Shown: in pieces, positions 54,493 to 63,637 of the stretch | Position numbering within the stretch: the first letter of the stretch is position 1 | Layout of the letters: every line of letters begins with the position of its first letter | Source of the DNA: Endozoicomonas sp. SESOKO1 | GTDB taxonomy: Bacteria; Pseudomonadota; Gammaproteobacteria; Pseudomonadales; Endozoicomonadaceae | DNA: 64,000 nucleotides | Direction: 5' to 3' | Assembly: GCF_024606265.1 (NCBI RefSeq) | Contig: NZ_JAHHPP010000379.1 | Span: forward strand, 1-64,000 | The notes under the pieces: model-generated | Told to the model about the DNA's origin: nothing | The model's database searches: none | The model's input: only the letters and a program-made list of their open reading frames with translations | Position numbers and translations under genes: made by a program

Positions 54493-55734
54493 CTACTGGA
54501 CAGCTTCCCGGGCAGGCATTGTCAACGAAATCATGACAGTGAGCATGATAAAGAGTGCAGAGATCCACAGGCACGTTGCCAGCCCTCCCCATTGAAATGC
54601 CCACCCCGACAGCACGGTTCCGGTTAAACGCCCCATGGCGTTGGCCATATAGTAGAAGCCAACATCCATCGATGCGCCTTCTTCCCGGGCAAAAGAGACG
54701 ATCAGGTAAGAGTGTAGTGATGAGTTGATGGCGAATATGGCGCCAAAAATCAGCAGCCCTGCAATCAGGCTCAACTGTGGATACCACTGGCATGTGATCG
54801 CCAGTGCCAGCAATACTGACACTAACAGTAGAGTTGCCGACCAAACTACCAGCGGAAGACGGCTCTGGGTATGCTGGCTCTCAGACCCGGTAATTTTGGG
54901 TGCAATACCCTGAACCAGGCCGTAACCAATCACCCAGATGGCCATGAAACTCCCGGTTTCCACATGGCTCCAGCCAAAAACGGCACTCAGGGAGACGGGA
55001 AGGGCGATGACAAACCATACGTCCCGGGAGGCAAAGAGAAAAAGCCGGGCAGCAGAGAGCGTGTTGATGGCCCTGCTCCTGGAGAATATCCGGGTGAATT
55101 TGGGCTTGCTGCCGGCTTTGCCCATGTCTTTTTGCAGCCATACCAGGCTGCCTGCCAATACCAGGGTCAATATAGCAGCCATGGTAAACATGGCATTCTG
55201 AAATCCAATCAGACTCAGCAGGGCACCACCGAGAAAGAAACCGGCACCTTTCAGGGCATTTTTTGAACCGGTCAAAATGGCAATCCAGCGATAGAGTTTT
55301 CCAGGCTGCTGGCTGCTGACCAGGGTTTTTATGGAAGTTTTCGCGCTCATCTTGTTCAGGTCCTTGGCAATACCTGAAATAGCCTGGGCAAACATCACCA
55401 GGGGTATTGAAAGGACCTGTGCAGGGACTGACAGCATCAGCAAGGCGGTGATCTGCATGAACAGGCCGATATTCATGGTTCTGTTCAGACCGATGCGGGC
55501 CCCCAGCCAGCCGCCAATCAGGTTAGTGACTACCCCGAAGAACTCATAAAAGAGAAACAGCATGGCAATTTCCAGACCGGAATAGCCCAGCGAATAGAAG
55601 TGGAGGACCACGAGCATGCGCAGGGCGCCATCGGTCAGGGTGAAGTTCCAGTAGTTGAAGGTGATAAGCGCGTAATTTCTTATCTGCTGTTGCCGGAATT
55701 GCCTGCTATTTTCAACGTGGGTAGTCTCAGTCAT
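54493..55734 (-). CDS. arsJ: Organoarsenical efflux MFS transporter ArsJ
   Basis: A 413-residue MFS protein of the ArsJ type, recognised from NYWNFTLTDGALRMLVVLHFYSLGYSGLEIAMLFLFYEFFGVVTNLIGGWLG and from the GAPDH gene it touches. ArsJ exports 1-arseno-3-phosphoglycerate made by GAPDH from arsenate, which then breaks down outside. Its ATG overlaps the GAPDH stop. Last gene of the arsR-GAPDH-arsJ operon. Confidence 0.9.
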   Translation of the reverse strand: MTETTHVENSRQFRQQQIRNYALITFNYWNFTLTDGALRMLVVLHFYSLGYSGLEIAMLFLFYEFFGVVTNLIGGWLGARIGLNRTMNIGLFMQITALLMLSVPAQVLSIPLVMFAQAISGIAKDLNKMSAKTSIKTLVSSQQPGKLYRWIAILTGSKNALKGAGFFLGGALLSLIGFQNAMFTMAAILTLVLAGSLVWLQKDMGKAGSKPKFTRIFSRSRAINTLSAARLFLFASRDVWFVIALPVSLSAVFGWSHVETGSFMAIWVIGYGLVQGIAPKITGSESQHTQSRLPLVVWSATLLLVSVLLALAITCQWYPQLSLIAGLLIFGAIFAINSSLHSYLIVSFAREEGASMDVGFYYMANAMGRLTGTVLSGWAFQWGGLATCLWISALFIMLTVMISLTMPAREAVQ

Positions 55735-56741
55735 CAGGAATTCTCTCTGCCAACCTTGAGCGCCAGCTCAGCCGTACGACAGGCGTAGCCCATTTCATTA
55801 TCGTACCAGGCATAGATTTTGACCATGCGCTGGTCAACCACCATCGTGGACAGTGCATCAATGATTGAAGAACGCTGGTCACCACGGTAATCGATGGACA
55901 CCAGTGGCTTCTCCTCATAACCAAGGATGCCTCTCAGTGAGCCCTCAGCGGCGGATTTCAACAACTGATTAACTTCCTCCACCGAAGTATCCCTGGACAC
56001 GTCAAACACCATATCGGTGATTGAGGCATTCGCCAGGGGAACCCGGATAGCATGGCCATTCAACCGACCTTTCAGATCAGGAAAAATCTGGGTGATAGCG
56101 GTAGCGGAACCCGTGGTTGTCGGGATCAGGGACATGCCGCAGGCACGGGCTCTTCTCAGGTCCTTGTGGGGGGCATCCAGAATCGTCTGGGTATTGGTCA
56201 GGTCATGAACGGTGGTGATAGCGCCCCGGTCAATGCCAAGGTTTTCGTGAATGACCTTAACAACAGGGGCTATGCAGTTGGTGGTACAGGATGCGGCTGT
56301 GACAATTCGATGCTGGCTGGCATCATAGAGATGGTCATTAACCCCCATCACCACATTCAGAACACCTTCTTCCTTCACAGGCGCGGTGACGACGACTCGT
56401 TTAACGCCCTGCTCAAGGTATTGGTTAAGTTTGGCTGTTGCCCGGTGAACGCCTGTGGCATCAATTACCACATCACAATCTGACCAGTTTACGGCACCAA
56501 TCTCTTTTTCCTGAGAACATTCAATTCCCTGTCCATTGATGAAAATATGCTGGTTGTCGGATGAAATGGTTTCCTGCCAGGTGCCTTGTACGGAGTCAAA
56601 TTCCAGCAGGTGGGCCAGTGTTGCGCTATTTCCGGCCACGTCATTAATTCTGACGAACTTAATGTCCGGCCAGTGCCATGCGGCTCTGAGCGCCAGTCTG
56701 CCAATGCGGCCAAAGCCATTGATACCTACTTTAATCGTCAT
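55734..56741 (-). CDS. Arsenate-resistance glyceraldehyde-3-phosphate dehydrogenase
   Basis: A 335-residue [19 protein letters not shown] (NAD site), the catalytic SCTTNC with Cys152, and the late WYDNEMGY are intact. The ATG at 56741 has a GGAG site. Because arsJ follows and arsR precedes, this copy probably makes 1-arseno-3-phosphoglycerate for export, rather than serving general glycolysis. Confidence 0.92.
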   Translation of the reverse strand: MTIKVGINGFGRIGRLALRAAWHWPDIKFVRINDVAGNSATLAHLLEFDSVQGTWQETISSDNQHIFINGQGIECSQEKEIGAVNWSDCDVVIDATGVHRATAKLNQYLEQGVKRVVVTAPVKEEGVLNVVMGVNDHLYDASQHRIVTAASCTTNCIAPVVKVIHENLGIDRGAITTVHDLTNTQTILDAPHKDLRRARACGMSLIPTTTGSATAITQIFPDLKGRLNGHAIRVPLANASITDMVFDVSRDTSVEEVNQLLKSAAEGSLRGILGYEEKPLVSIDYRGDQRSSIIDALSTMVVDQRMVKIYAWYDNEMGYACRTAELALKVGRENS

Positions 56742-56756
56742 GTGATACTCCATATT

Positions 56757-57101
56757 TCAAGAGTTTGTGTCAGAAGGGTGGTTAGGTATTGATTCAAGGC
56801 GGTGGATATCCTGCCGGTACTCACTTTTAAGACAGTTTGAGTGGCGCAGGCCATCAACGATTTTGTTCATCCAGCCGGGCAGGTCTTTTGCCACTGAATA
56901 GAAAATCCACTGATCTTGACGACGGGTGTTTAGCAAACCGTGATTTCGCATTTGTGCCAGGTGTCTTGATATTTTGGGTTGTGGCTCATCAAGGGCAGCC
57001 ACCAGTTCATAGACACACAGCTCACCTTGCCGGGCTATCAGTAGCAGACAGCGGAGCCGTATTTCATCCGCCATCATTTTAAAGAACTCATGAGGTAGCA
57101 T
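56757..57101 (-). CDS. arsR: ArsR-family repressor
   Basis: A 114-residue winged-helix repressor. The ATG at 57101 was chosen to match the family N-terminus (EFFKMMADEIRLRCLLLI); the longer frame runs into the operator. The recognition helix is DEPQPKISRHLAQMRNHGLLNTRRQDQWIFYSV. The usual CxC sensor motif is only ELCVYEL, with one cysteine, so arsenite sensing may use another cysteine (CLKS near the end). It should repress the arsR-GAPDH-arsJ operon. Confidence 0.85.
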   Translation of the reverse strand: MLPHEFFKMMADEIRLRCLLLIARQGELCVYELVAALDEPQPKISRHLAQMRNHGLLNTRRQDQWIFYSVAKDLPGWMNKIVDGLRHSNCLKSEYRQDIHRLESIPNHPSDTNS

Positions 57102-57114
57102 AAAAATTACTTGA

Positions 57115-57142
57115 ATATGTGTATATGCGCATATTCGCATAT
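57115..57142. promoter_or_regulatory. ArsR operator candidate
   Basis: A 12-bp perfect palindrome ATATGCGCATAT (57123-57134) sits inside an outer inverted pair, ATATG and CATAT, giving an imperfect 28-bp palindrome just upstream of arsR. Confidence 0.65.
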
Positions 57143-57420
57143 AAAAAATAAAATGCAATAAGTAATTGTTTTTTCGGAGTGATTAAGCGGTAACTGTGTT
57201 TTCAAGAGAAGTTATCATGCAACCTGGGCAGGTGATTTTCCGGAAAGACAAAATTGTGGACGTGCTGATTGGGTTCCGCTGATCGATTTCCCGGGATTTT
57301 ATGATCAGGAATAATTTCGTCTTAATTTGACACTTACCAAAGCGTATCGGATATGCACAAAAATGTTCGATGGTTGTTAAGTCAACAGCCATCGAAAACC
57401 TGGTTTGCTTTCTGCATCAG
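57143..57420. other. Intergenic stretch; possible small zinc-finger ORF
   Basis: A minus-strand frame of 69 codons (57183-57392) ends in FRKITCPGCMITSLENTVTA, which has a CxxC pair. I cannot place it in a family and no ribosome-binding site is clear. No other gene is visible here. Confidence 0.3.
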
Positions 57421-58629
57421 TTAATCACTACTGTACCCCTCACGAAACAGTGATTCATCAAGCCCGGCTTCTATTTGTGCTTTTGATACGCGAATAGCTT
57501 TGTCTCTGTCCATATATTTCATCAGCAGATAAGAAATCACCATGGAGTATACGCTGACAAGGACAACGCCAAAGAGTTGCACTAAAAATTGTTCGACACT
57601 GGCACTAACATGATTAACCAGCTCATTGGCAAATACGCCAATAAGTACAGTACCAAGAAAACCGCCTACACCATGGACTCCCCAGACATCCAGTACATCA
57701 TCCCAACCGGCTTTTCTTGGGATTTTAATCGCGTAATAACAGGTGACACCGGCAATCAAGCCAATGGTAAGAGCAGGTAGCGGCGTCACATAACCTGAGG
57801 CTGGCGTGATGGTTGCGAGTCCTGCCACTGCACCTAACAGCGGGTCCAGAAAGGAGAAGTAGCCATTTTCCCGATATGCCATCATCGACCAGGCAACCAT
57901 TCCTCCGGCGCTGGCCACGCCGGTGTTGGTAAATACAATCGATGTCGTGCCTGCAGCAGCCAGAGTACCGCCAGCATTAAATCCGAACCAGCCAAACAGT
58001 AAAATACCTGCGCCAATGGCAACCAGACCCATGTTAAAGGGGCCTTTACTGGTAATTACTTTTCGAGGACCAAGCACCCATAAGGTAGCCAAGCCGGAAA
58101 ATGCGGATGCTGCGTGAATGACCGTGCCTCCGGCAAAGTCAACAAAGCCCATTTGCGCCAGAAAACCGTTGCCCCAGACCCAGTGAGCTACCGGAAAATA
58201 CACCAGAATCATCCAGATAATTAAGAACTTGAGCCAGGCCCCTATCGTTATTCTGTTCACGATAGAGCCCGTCATCAGAGGCAGGGTAATAATGGCGAAC
58301 ATTAGCTGATACATAAAAAACATCAGAAAGGGGATGGTAAGTCCATAGTGAGTGTTCACCTCAAATGTGATGTTGTTAAAGGCAAAGTATTGAAACGGAT
58401 TGCCTATGATACCCAGCACATCATTACCAAACACAAGGCTGAAACCACCAAAGATCCACATCAGGGAGACGATGCCAATAGCAATGAATATTTGCAGCAT
58501 GATGGTTAGCGAGTGTTTTTTCTCCACTAACCCGCCGTAGAAAAAAGCCAGACCGGGAGTCATCACAAACACCAGGACCGTTGCTATCACCATGAACGCA
58601 ACATTGCCATGAATTACACCTTCGAACAT
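57421..58629 (-). CDS. amt: Ammonium transporter
   Basis: A 402-residue Amt/MEP/Rh protein with 11 predicted helices. Family features: PGLAFFYGGLVEKK, HWVWG, the FAGGTVIHAASAFSGL segment, GWFGFNAGGTLAA and WDDVLDVWGVHGVGG with the pore histidines. No GlnB/GlnK gene accompanies it. It follows glutaminase on the same strand (94-base gap), so it may recover ammonia lost during glutamine breakdown. Confidence 0.95.
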   Translation of the reverse strand: MFEGVIHGNVAFMVIATVLVFVMTPGLAFFYGGLVEKKHSLTIMLQIFIAIGIVSLMWIFGGFSLVFGNDVLGIIGNPFQYFAFNNITFEVNTHYGLTIPFLMFFMYQLMFAIITLPLMTGSIVNRITIGAWLKFLIIWMILVYFPVAHWVWGNGFLAQMGFVDFAGGTVIHAASAFSGLATLWVLGPRKVITSKGPFNMGLVAIGAGILLFGWFGFNAGGTLAAAGTTSIVFTNTGVASAGGMVAWSMMAYRENGYFSFLDPLLGAVAGLATITPASGYVTPLPALTIGLIAGVTCYYAIKIPRKAGWDDVLDVWGVHGVGGFLGTVLIGVFANELVNHVSASVEQFLVQLFGVVLVSVYSMVISYLLMKYMDRDKAIRVSKAQIEAGLDESLFREGYSSD

Positions 58630-58723
58630 AAGTCATTCACGCTATTTTGAACGTTGTTTAAGAAGCCACAGGAGGGGCAAGGGAAAGGGGCAGGCAGCTG
58701 CCCACCCACTGAAATGATTGAAA

Positions 58724-59662
58724 CTAGGAAGGACTGTAAACACTGAGGTTAAGGTTATTGGCAATATAGCGAATCATTGCCATGGCCCTGACACTGTTGC
58801 CAGCCTCGTCCAGTGGCGGTGAAAAGCCGGCAATGGCCATCTTTCCGGGAACGATGGCGACAACACCACCTCCAACGCCGCTCTTGCTCGGCAAACCTAC
58901 CAGAAATGCCCAGTCTCCAGAGTAATCGTACATACCTTCCATGGTCATTTCGGCAAGGATAGGAGCAACATTTTCAGGGTCAATGACCTTTTCTTTAGTG
59001 ACCGGGTTTATACCGCCATTGGCTAATGTTCCACCGAGGGTGGCCAGGTCATCACAGCTGACAAGTGTTGAACATTGTCGTGTATAGACTTCACAGGCGT
59101 CCATCGGATCGCTGAAACAATTACCTGCTGCATACAATAGCCAGGCAATGGCCCGGTTATGAAAGTTGGTCTCTTGCTCTGAGGTATTAACATCATTCGA
59201 GAGTTTCACGTTTTGAGACATCATTTTCCTCTGGAAGTCGAGAATCATCTGCCAGCGAGACTCTTTATCGGAAGCGTCCAGAAAACTGACGGTGGACATG
59301 GCGCCGGCATTGACCAGTGGTGTCAGGGGTTTGTCCTGATGTACGGTCAGTGCCATCACCGAGTTGAATGGTAGGCCTGTTGGTTCAGCACCGATTTTTT
59401 CCCTGACCTGCTCTGCGCCTTTTTGCTGCATGGCCAATGACATTGAGCACACTTTACTGATGGACTCCAGGGCAAAACAATAATCGTAATCACCACTGTG
59501 AATGATGGTTCCGTCACAACAGGAGATGGATACGGCACATAAATCGGAAGGAACACTGGCCAGAAACGGAATATAGTCGGCATTTGCCCCGCCATTACAG
59601 GCCTTGCCTGTGTTGAGGGCTTCATCCGCAAGACGTTGCAGTTGAGTGTTGTTGAAGCTCAT
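58724..59662 (-). CDS. glsA: Glutaminase
   Basis: A 312-residue glutaminase of the serine-dependent beta-lactamase-like family: glutamine to glutamate and ammonia. The catalytic S67-I-S-K70 pair in FALESISKV is present, with NPLVNAGAM-type and GDWAFLVGLPSKSGVGGG segments. Its ATG overlaps the antiporter stop by four bases (ATGA). With that antiporter it could form a glutamine-dependent acid-resistance or glutamate supply module. Confidence 0.93.
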   Translation of the reverse strand: MSFNNTQLQRLADEALNTGKACNGGANADYIPFLASVPSDLCAVSISCCDGTIIHSGDYDYCFALESISKVCSMSLAMQQKGAEQVREKIGAEPTGLPFNSVMALTVHQDKPLTPLVNAGAMSTVSFLDASDKESRWQMILDFQRKMMSQNVKLSNDVNTSEQETNFHNRAIAWLLYAAGNCFSDPMDACEVYTRQCSTLVSCDDLATLGGTLANGGINPVTKEKVIDPENVAPILAEMTMEGMYDYSGDWAFLVGLPSKSGVGGGVVAIVPGKMAIAGFSPPLDEAGNSVRAMAMIRYIANNLNLSVYSPS

Positions 59663-61209
59663 GACTGTGCTCCTTTTGTTTCGTCTTTCTGTTTCTCTGC
59701 CAGATGTGTTGTATGAGTATCAGAGTCACTAGGAATACCCGGGTGCGTGTTTTCAAGTTCCCAGGTAAACGGCGCAAAGTCATTATCTTCGTCCTTCCAG
59801 TGAGGCTTCCGGTTGGCATAAATAAAAAAAGGAAGGCAGACAAAAAAGATGGTAAGAGCAATCAGAATCACAACATACGTTGTTGGGCTTCCGACTGAAA
59901 TCTGACCCGGTGGAATAAAACTGAAGATAAAAGCAATCAGTGATCCGATAAAGCCAATACCGGCAACGATGAACATGCCGTACCTTCCTCCGGGGATACT
60001 GTAAGGCCTTGGGCGATTTGGTTGAGAAAAGCGTAGATAGATGGCTGCAGCAAACATCAGAAGGTACATTACCAGGTAAAGAATGACGCAGAGCTGGCTG
60101 AGAATTTGATAAGTGGCCTGAACAGAAGGCATAACAACGAACAGTATCGATAGCACAGTGACAAGCCCACCCTGTAATAACATTATATGGGTTGCCATAT
60201 CATGCTTATTGGTGAACTGCCAAAACCTGGGAAGATACCCTGCCTTTGCAACGGTTAATAAACCTGATGAAGGGCCTGCTACCCAGGTAACAATGCCGGC
60301 CAGAACCCCAATGGCAAGACAAACGGCCATAACCGGGGCAAGAAAGCCAATGCCTGCCCAGTGGAACATATCGTAATATGCCACAAGCAGAGACTGGGTC
60401 AGGTTAATATCTGCCTGAGGAATAACAAAACCAATCGCCAAAGTACCAAGAATAAATATGGCGACAGTCCCGATAGACGCAACAGCAATGGCCATGGGGT
60501 AAGATTTTGAAGCGTTATCAAGCTCTTTTACATGGATCGCATTCATCTCCATGCCAGCGTAGAAAAGAAAAATACTGGCAGCGAGCACAATATTACTGAA
60601 GTTGGTGAAATCAGGAAGAACATCACCCCACGTGAGTTCAATATGAATCGGCTCACCACTACCCAGGTAGCTGAACCCCAGGATCACCAGAATGGTGGCA
60701 GGAATAATCGTGCCAATCATACCTCCCCATTTGGAAACTTTTGAGAATGCGTCTACCCCTCGAAACGCTATAAATGTAGCCAGCCAGTAAATGGCCAGAA
60801 CAATCGCCAGTACAAAGAACTTATTGGAAGATAAAGCCTGGTCCCAGGTTTGATCCGGCCCGATAAAAGCCAGGGAGACCGCACCAAAAGTCAATGCTGT
60901 GGGAAACCATACACTGACTTCAATAAACAGCATGAACATGGCCAGAAAAGCCAGTTGGGGACCAAAGGCCTCTCCAACCCAGCGGAATACTCCACCTTTT
61001 TCGGGCCAGCCAGTGGCCAGTTCTGCAGCGACAAGAGATACCGGTATCAAAAAAAATACAGCTGCAAAAACATAGTAGAAGATCGAACTGAGCCCATACT
61101 CAGCTTCTGCGGGTAAGCCGCGAAGGCTCACTACCGCAACGATGTTCATGATGGCCAGCGTAAAAACGGTGAGTTTTTTGGCATTGGCTTTAGGGGGGGT
61201 GTCAGCCAT
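59659..61209 (-). CDS. Glutamate/GABA-type antiporter (APC family, GadC-like)
   Basis: A 516-residue APC-superfamily transporter with 12 helices. Features of the GadC/glutamate:GABA antiporter group: MNIVAVVSLRGLPAEAEYGLSSIFYY, ELATGWPEKGGVFRWVGEAFG and VTWVAGPSSGLL. The C-terminal tail is charged (FAPFTWELENTHPG), as in GadC, where it acts as a pH plug. No glutamate decarboxylase is in the window, so the counter-substrate is unclear. First gene of the run with glsA and amt. Confidence 0.88.
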   Translation of the reverse strand: MADTPPKANAKKLTVFTLAIMNIVAVVSLRGLPAEAEYGLSSIFYYVFAAVFFLIPVSLVAAELATGWPEKGGVFRWVGEAFGPQLAFLAMFMLFIEVSVWFPTALTFGAVSLAFIGPDQTWDQALSSNKFFVLAIVLAIYWLATFIAFRGVDAFSKVSKWGGMIGTIIPATILVILGFSYLGSGEPIHIELTWGDVLPDFTNFSNIVLAASIFLFYAGMEMNAIHVKELDNASKSYPMAIAVASIGTVAIFILGTLAIGFVIPQADINLTQSLLVAYYDMFHWAGIGFLAPVMAVCLAIGVLAGIVTWVAGPSSGLLTVAKAGYLPRFWQFTNKHDMATHIMLLQGGLVTVLSILFVVMPSVQATYQILSQLCVILYLVMYLLMFAAAIYLRFSQPNRPRPYSIPGGRYGMFIVAGIGFIGSLIAFIFSFIPPGQISVGSPTTYVVILIALTIFFVCLPFFIYANRKPHWKDEDNDFAPFTWELENTHPGIPSDSDTHTTHLAEKQKDETKGAQS

Positions 61210-61271
61210 AGCTGCTTACCTCATTCCGCATATTGATATTCGGAACTGCCGAAACGGGGAAAAAGTGATGC

Positions 61272-61288
61272 TATCTCAGTGAGATAGT
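61272..61288. promoter_or_regulatory. Palindromic operator candidate before the antiporter
   Basis: CTATCTCA and TGAGATAG, one base apart, form a perfect 17-bp palindrome 62 bases upstream of the antiporter start. The regulator is unknown. Confidence 0.45.
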
Positions 61289-61409
61289 AATGATTAAGCC
61301 AGTGAAGTTTGGTTCGGGAATGGGGATTTTTCAAATTCGATTGGGCTTAATTTAATAGAGCGCTTTGAGAGCCCCTATTACTTGGTTGGAGGTGAAGGGA
61401 GGTTTTGAA

Positions 61410-61610
61410 TTACATGAGATAAAGCATTGCCATAAAGACAAAACCTGGCAGGAAAAAGCCAACCAGGGCACCGGATTCTCTGTCTCCCCAATGCTTCTCA
61501 GTCACCTTGCCAGCATAGTGGATAATAACAATCCACGAAAACAGGCAGGTGGCTGCGATAATCCAGCTGGTGGGCGTCATTCCATCGATGATTTTCATCA
61601 GGTTGAACAC
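61410..61610 (-). CDS. Small membrane protein
   Basis: A 66-residue protein with two hydrophobic helices (WIIAATCLFSWIVIIHYA and LVGFFLPGFVFMAMLYL) joined by a charged loop. GTG at 61610 has a GAGGA site 9 bases upstream; ATG at 61598 is the alternative. No family recognised. It lies between abgT and the antiporter on the same strand. Confidence 0.55.
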   Translation of the reverse strand: MFNLMKIIDGMTPTSWIIAATCLFSWIVIIHYAGKVTEKHWGDRESGALVGFFLPGFVFMAMLYLM

Positions 61611-61704
61611 GAAAGGTAATCCTCTGCAACATATTCACTGCTTTAGAAGAATAGACCCTTTTTAATGGGATAGGTTCCCTGGGGAGAGGGTATTAATTGA
61701 GGGC

Positions 61705-61728
61705 ACAAAAAAGGGGCCGAAGCCCCTT
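61705..61728 (-). terminator. abgT: Terminator after abgT
   Basis: Minus strand: 7-bp stem AAGGGGC/GCCCCTT with a TTCG tetraloop, followed by a run of T. It is 17 bases after the abgT stop. Confidence 0.9.
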
Positions 61729-61744
61729 GAAAATAGAGTTGGTA

Positions 61745-63319
61745 TTACATGGCCGGATAGGTGTAAGAAGCCTGAATACCCAGTGGCAGGCCCAGCGCCC
61801 AGTAGGCAAGAAGGAAAATAGTCCAGCCGATCAGCATGGCGATGGAGTAGGGCATCATCATGGAAGCCAGAGAGCCGATACCGGAGTTCTTCACATAACG
61901 CTGACAGTAAACGACTACCAGAGGGAAGTAAACCATTAACGGAGAAATGATGTTGGAAACAGAATCACCAACACGATAAGCCGCCTGAGACAGTTCCGGA
62001 GAGATACCCACTGCCATCAGCATCGGTACCAGGATTGGACCAATCAGTGCCCATTTGGCAGAAGAAGAGCCAATGACCAGGTTAACAGTGGCGGTCAGCA
62101 GGATCATACCAATGACCGTAATTTCACCAGGCAGGTTCATGGCCTGCAGAACTTCCGCACCGCTCAGGGCCAATACCGTACCCAGGTTGGACTGGGAGAA
62201 CGCGTACAGGAACTGCGCACAGAAGAACGACATCACCAGGTAAGAACCCATGGTGGACATGGTGCTGTTCATGGCGATAACGGTGTCTTTAGACTTCTTG
62301 AATGTGCCGGACACTTTACCGTAGACAATACCCGGAATGATAAACAGGATGAAAATCAACGGCACGATGGACTGCATCAACGGTGCCGAGAATGCAGTGA
62401 TTTCGCCGGTCGGAGCGCGCAGTGGCGAAGCCTCGGGAATAACAGCAGCAACCAGCAACGCGATACCGGCCAGCATAGCCAGACCAGCTGCATTGAACGC
62501 CTTGCTTTCTTCTGGAGTAAAGGTGCTCAGGTCCGGTGCTTTCTCCGCATCTTCATCGAGAGTGGTCATTGCCTGCAGACGTGGCTCAATAATTTTGTCA
62601 GTGACATACCAGCCAATAGCGATGATGACAAAACTGGATGCACCGGTGAAGAACAGGTTGGCCAGCGGGTTCATCTGGAAAGATGGGTCCAGAATCTGCG
62701 CAGCAGACTGGGTAAAGCCCTGCAGCAGAGGATCAATGCCAGAAGGGATAAAGTTGGCAGAGAAACCACCGGAGACACCGGCAAATGCTGCCGCGATACC
62801 CGCCAACGGATGACGCCCGGCGGCGTGGAAGATAATACCACCCAGAGGAATAACCAGAACGTAACCGGCATCCGCTGCGGTGTGGCTGACAATGGCAACC
62901 AGAATCAGCATTGGGGTTAACAGTTTTACCGGGGTTACACTCAGCATCTTCTTGAGGCCAGTGTTGATAAAACCGGATTTTTCAGCCACCCCGATACCCA
63001 GCATGGCCACCAGAACGATACCCATGGGCGCAAAGCCGGCAAAATTCTTCACCATACTGGCAAGAAAGGCCGCAAGGGCGGAGCCCGTCAGCAGGTTTTT
63101 TACCGCCACAGTTTCACCGTTTGCCGGGTGCACCATGTCCAGGTTCATCTGGGACATCAAGGCAGACAGAACCCAGACAATAACCAGGCCATAAAGGAAT
63201 AGAAGTGTCGGATCCGGCAGTTTGTTACCTGCCTTTTCAACCGCATTCAGGAAGCGGTTCATCAACTTGGAATCGCCAGATTTCACCTCCGGCATTGGAG
63301 GGGCTTCAGTTACACTCAT
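61745..63319 (-). CDS. abgT: AbgT-family transporter
   Basis: A 524-residue membrane protein of the AbgT family (p-aminobenzoyl-glutamate importer or sulfonamide-type exporter). Family features: AGNKLPDPTLLFLYGLVIVWVLS, LPFIGVGVAEKSGFI-like stretch ML-GIGVAEKSGFINTGLKK, SHTAADAGYVLVIPLGG, ASAKWALI-like SSSAKWALIGPILVPM and a final YRVGDSVSNIISPLM. No abgA or abgB hydrolase genes are nearby, so an export role is as likely as uptake. Confidence 0.92.
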   Translation of the reverse strand: MSVTEAPPMPEVKSGDSKLMNRFLNAVEKAGNKLPDPTLLFLYGLVIVWVLSALMSQMNLDMVHPANGETVAVKNLLTGSALAAFLASMVKNFAGFAPMGIVLVAMLGIGVAEKSGFINTGLKKMLSVTPVKLLTPMLILVAIVSHTAADAGYVLVIPLGGIIFHAAGRHPLAGIAAAFAGVSGGFSANFIPSGIDPLLQGFTQSAAQILDPSFQMNPLANLFFTGASSFVIIAIGWYVTDKIIEPRLQAMTTLDEDAEKAPDLSTFTPEESKAFNAAGLAMLAGIALLVAAVIPEASPLRAPTGEITAFSAPLMQSIVPLIFILFIIPGIVYGKVSGTFKKSKDTVIAMNSTMSTMGSYLVMSFFCAQFLYAFSQSNLGTVLALSGAEVLQAMNLPGEITVIGMILLTATVNLVIGSSSAKWALIGPILVPMLMAVGISPELSQAAYRVGDSVSNIISPLMVYFPLVVVYCQRYVKNSGIGSLASMMMPYSIAMLIGWTIFLLAYWALGLPLGIQASYTYPAM

Positions 63320-63637
63320 GGATGACTCTTTTCCCTACTGCTATTTATCGAAATGGTGTTTGTGTAAAGACTTTAAAAAATCAAAGATGAGATGCGGAAT
63401 GATCCAGATCAATTAAATATAATAAAGGAAAGTGAAAGGGTAATATTTAGAGATATTTTCTAATTTGATGGGTGAAATTCGAGAGATATTGCTGGTCTAT
63501 TTCATACTGCTCTTTCGTTTTTCGAAGTTGAAACTCATCCATTGCTTATCCTTTGTTATTATGGCTTTCTTATCAACCCTTTGGTGTAAAGGGATTAAGC
63601 AATTTCACGATAACAGAGATCAGGTCCAGTGTGTTGT
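63320..63637. other. Intergenic, promoter region of the next gene
   Basis: AT-rich stretch between two divergent genes. I see no gene; a 65-codon plus-strand frame (63465-63662) overlaps the next start and looks spurious. Promoters for abgT and the radical SAM gene must be here but I could not define them. Confidence 0.5.

Noticed and set aside
58687-58702. Hairpin GGGCAG/CTGCCC between glsA and amt
   Set aside because: The stem is only 6 bp and no T-tract follows on the minus strand, so I do not call a terminator.
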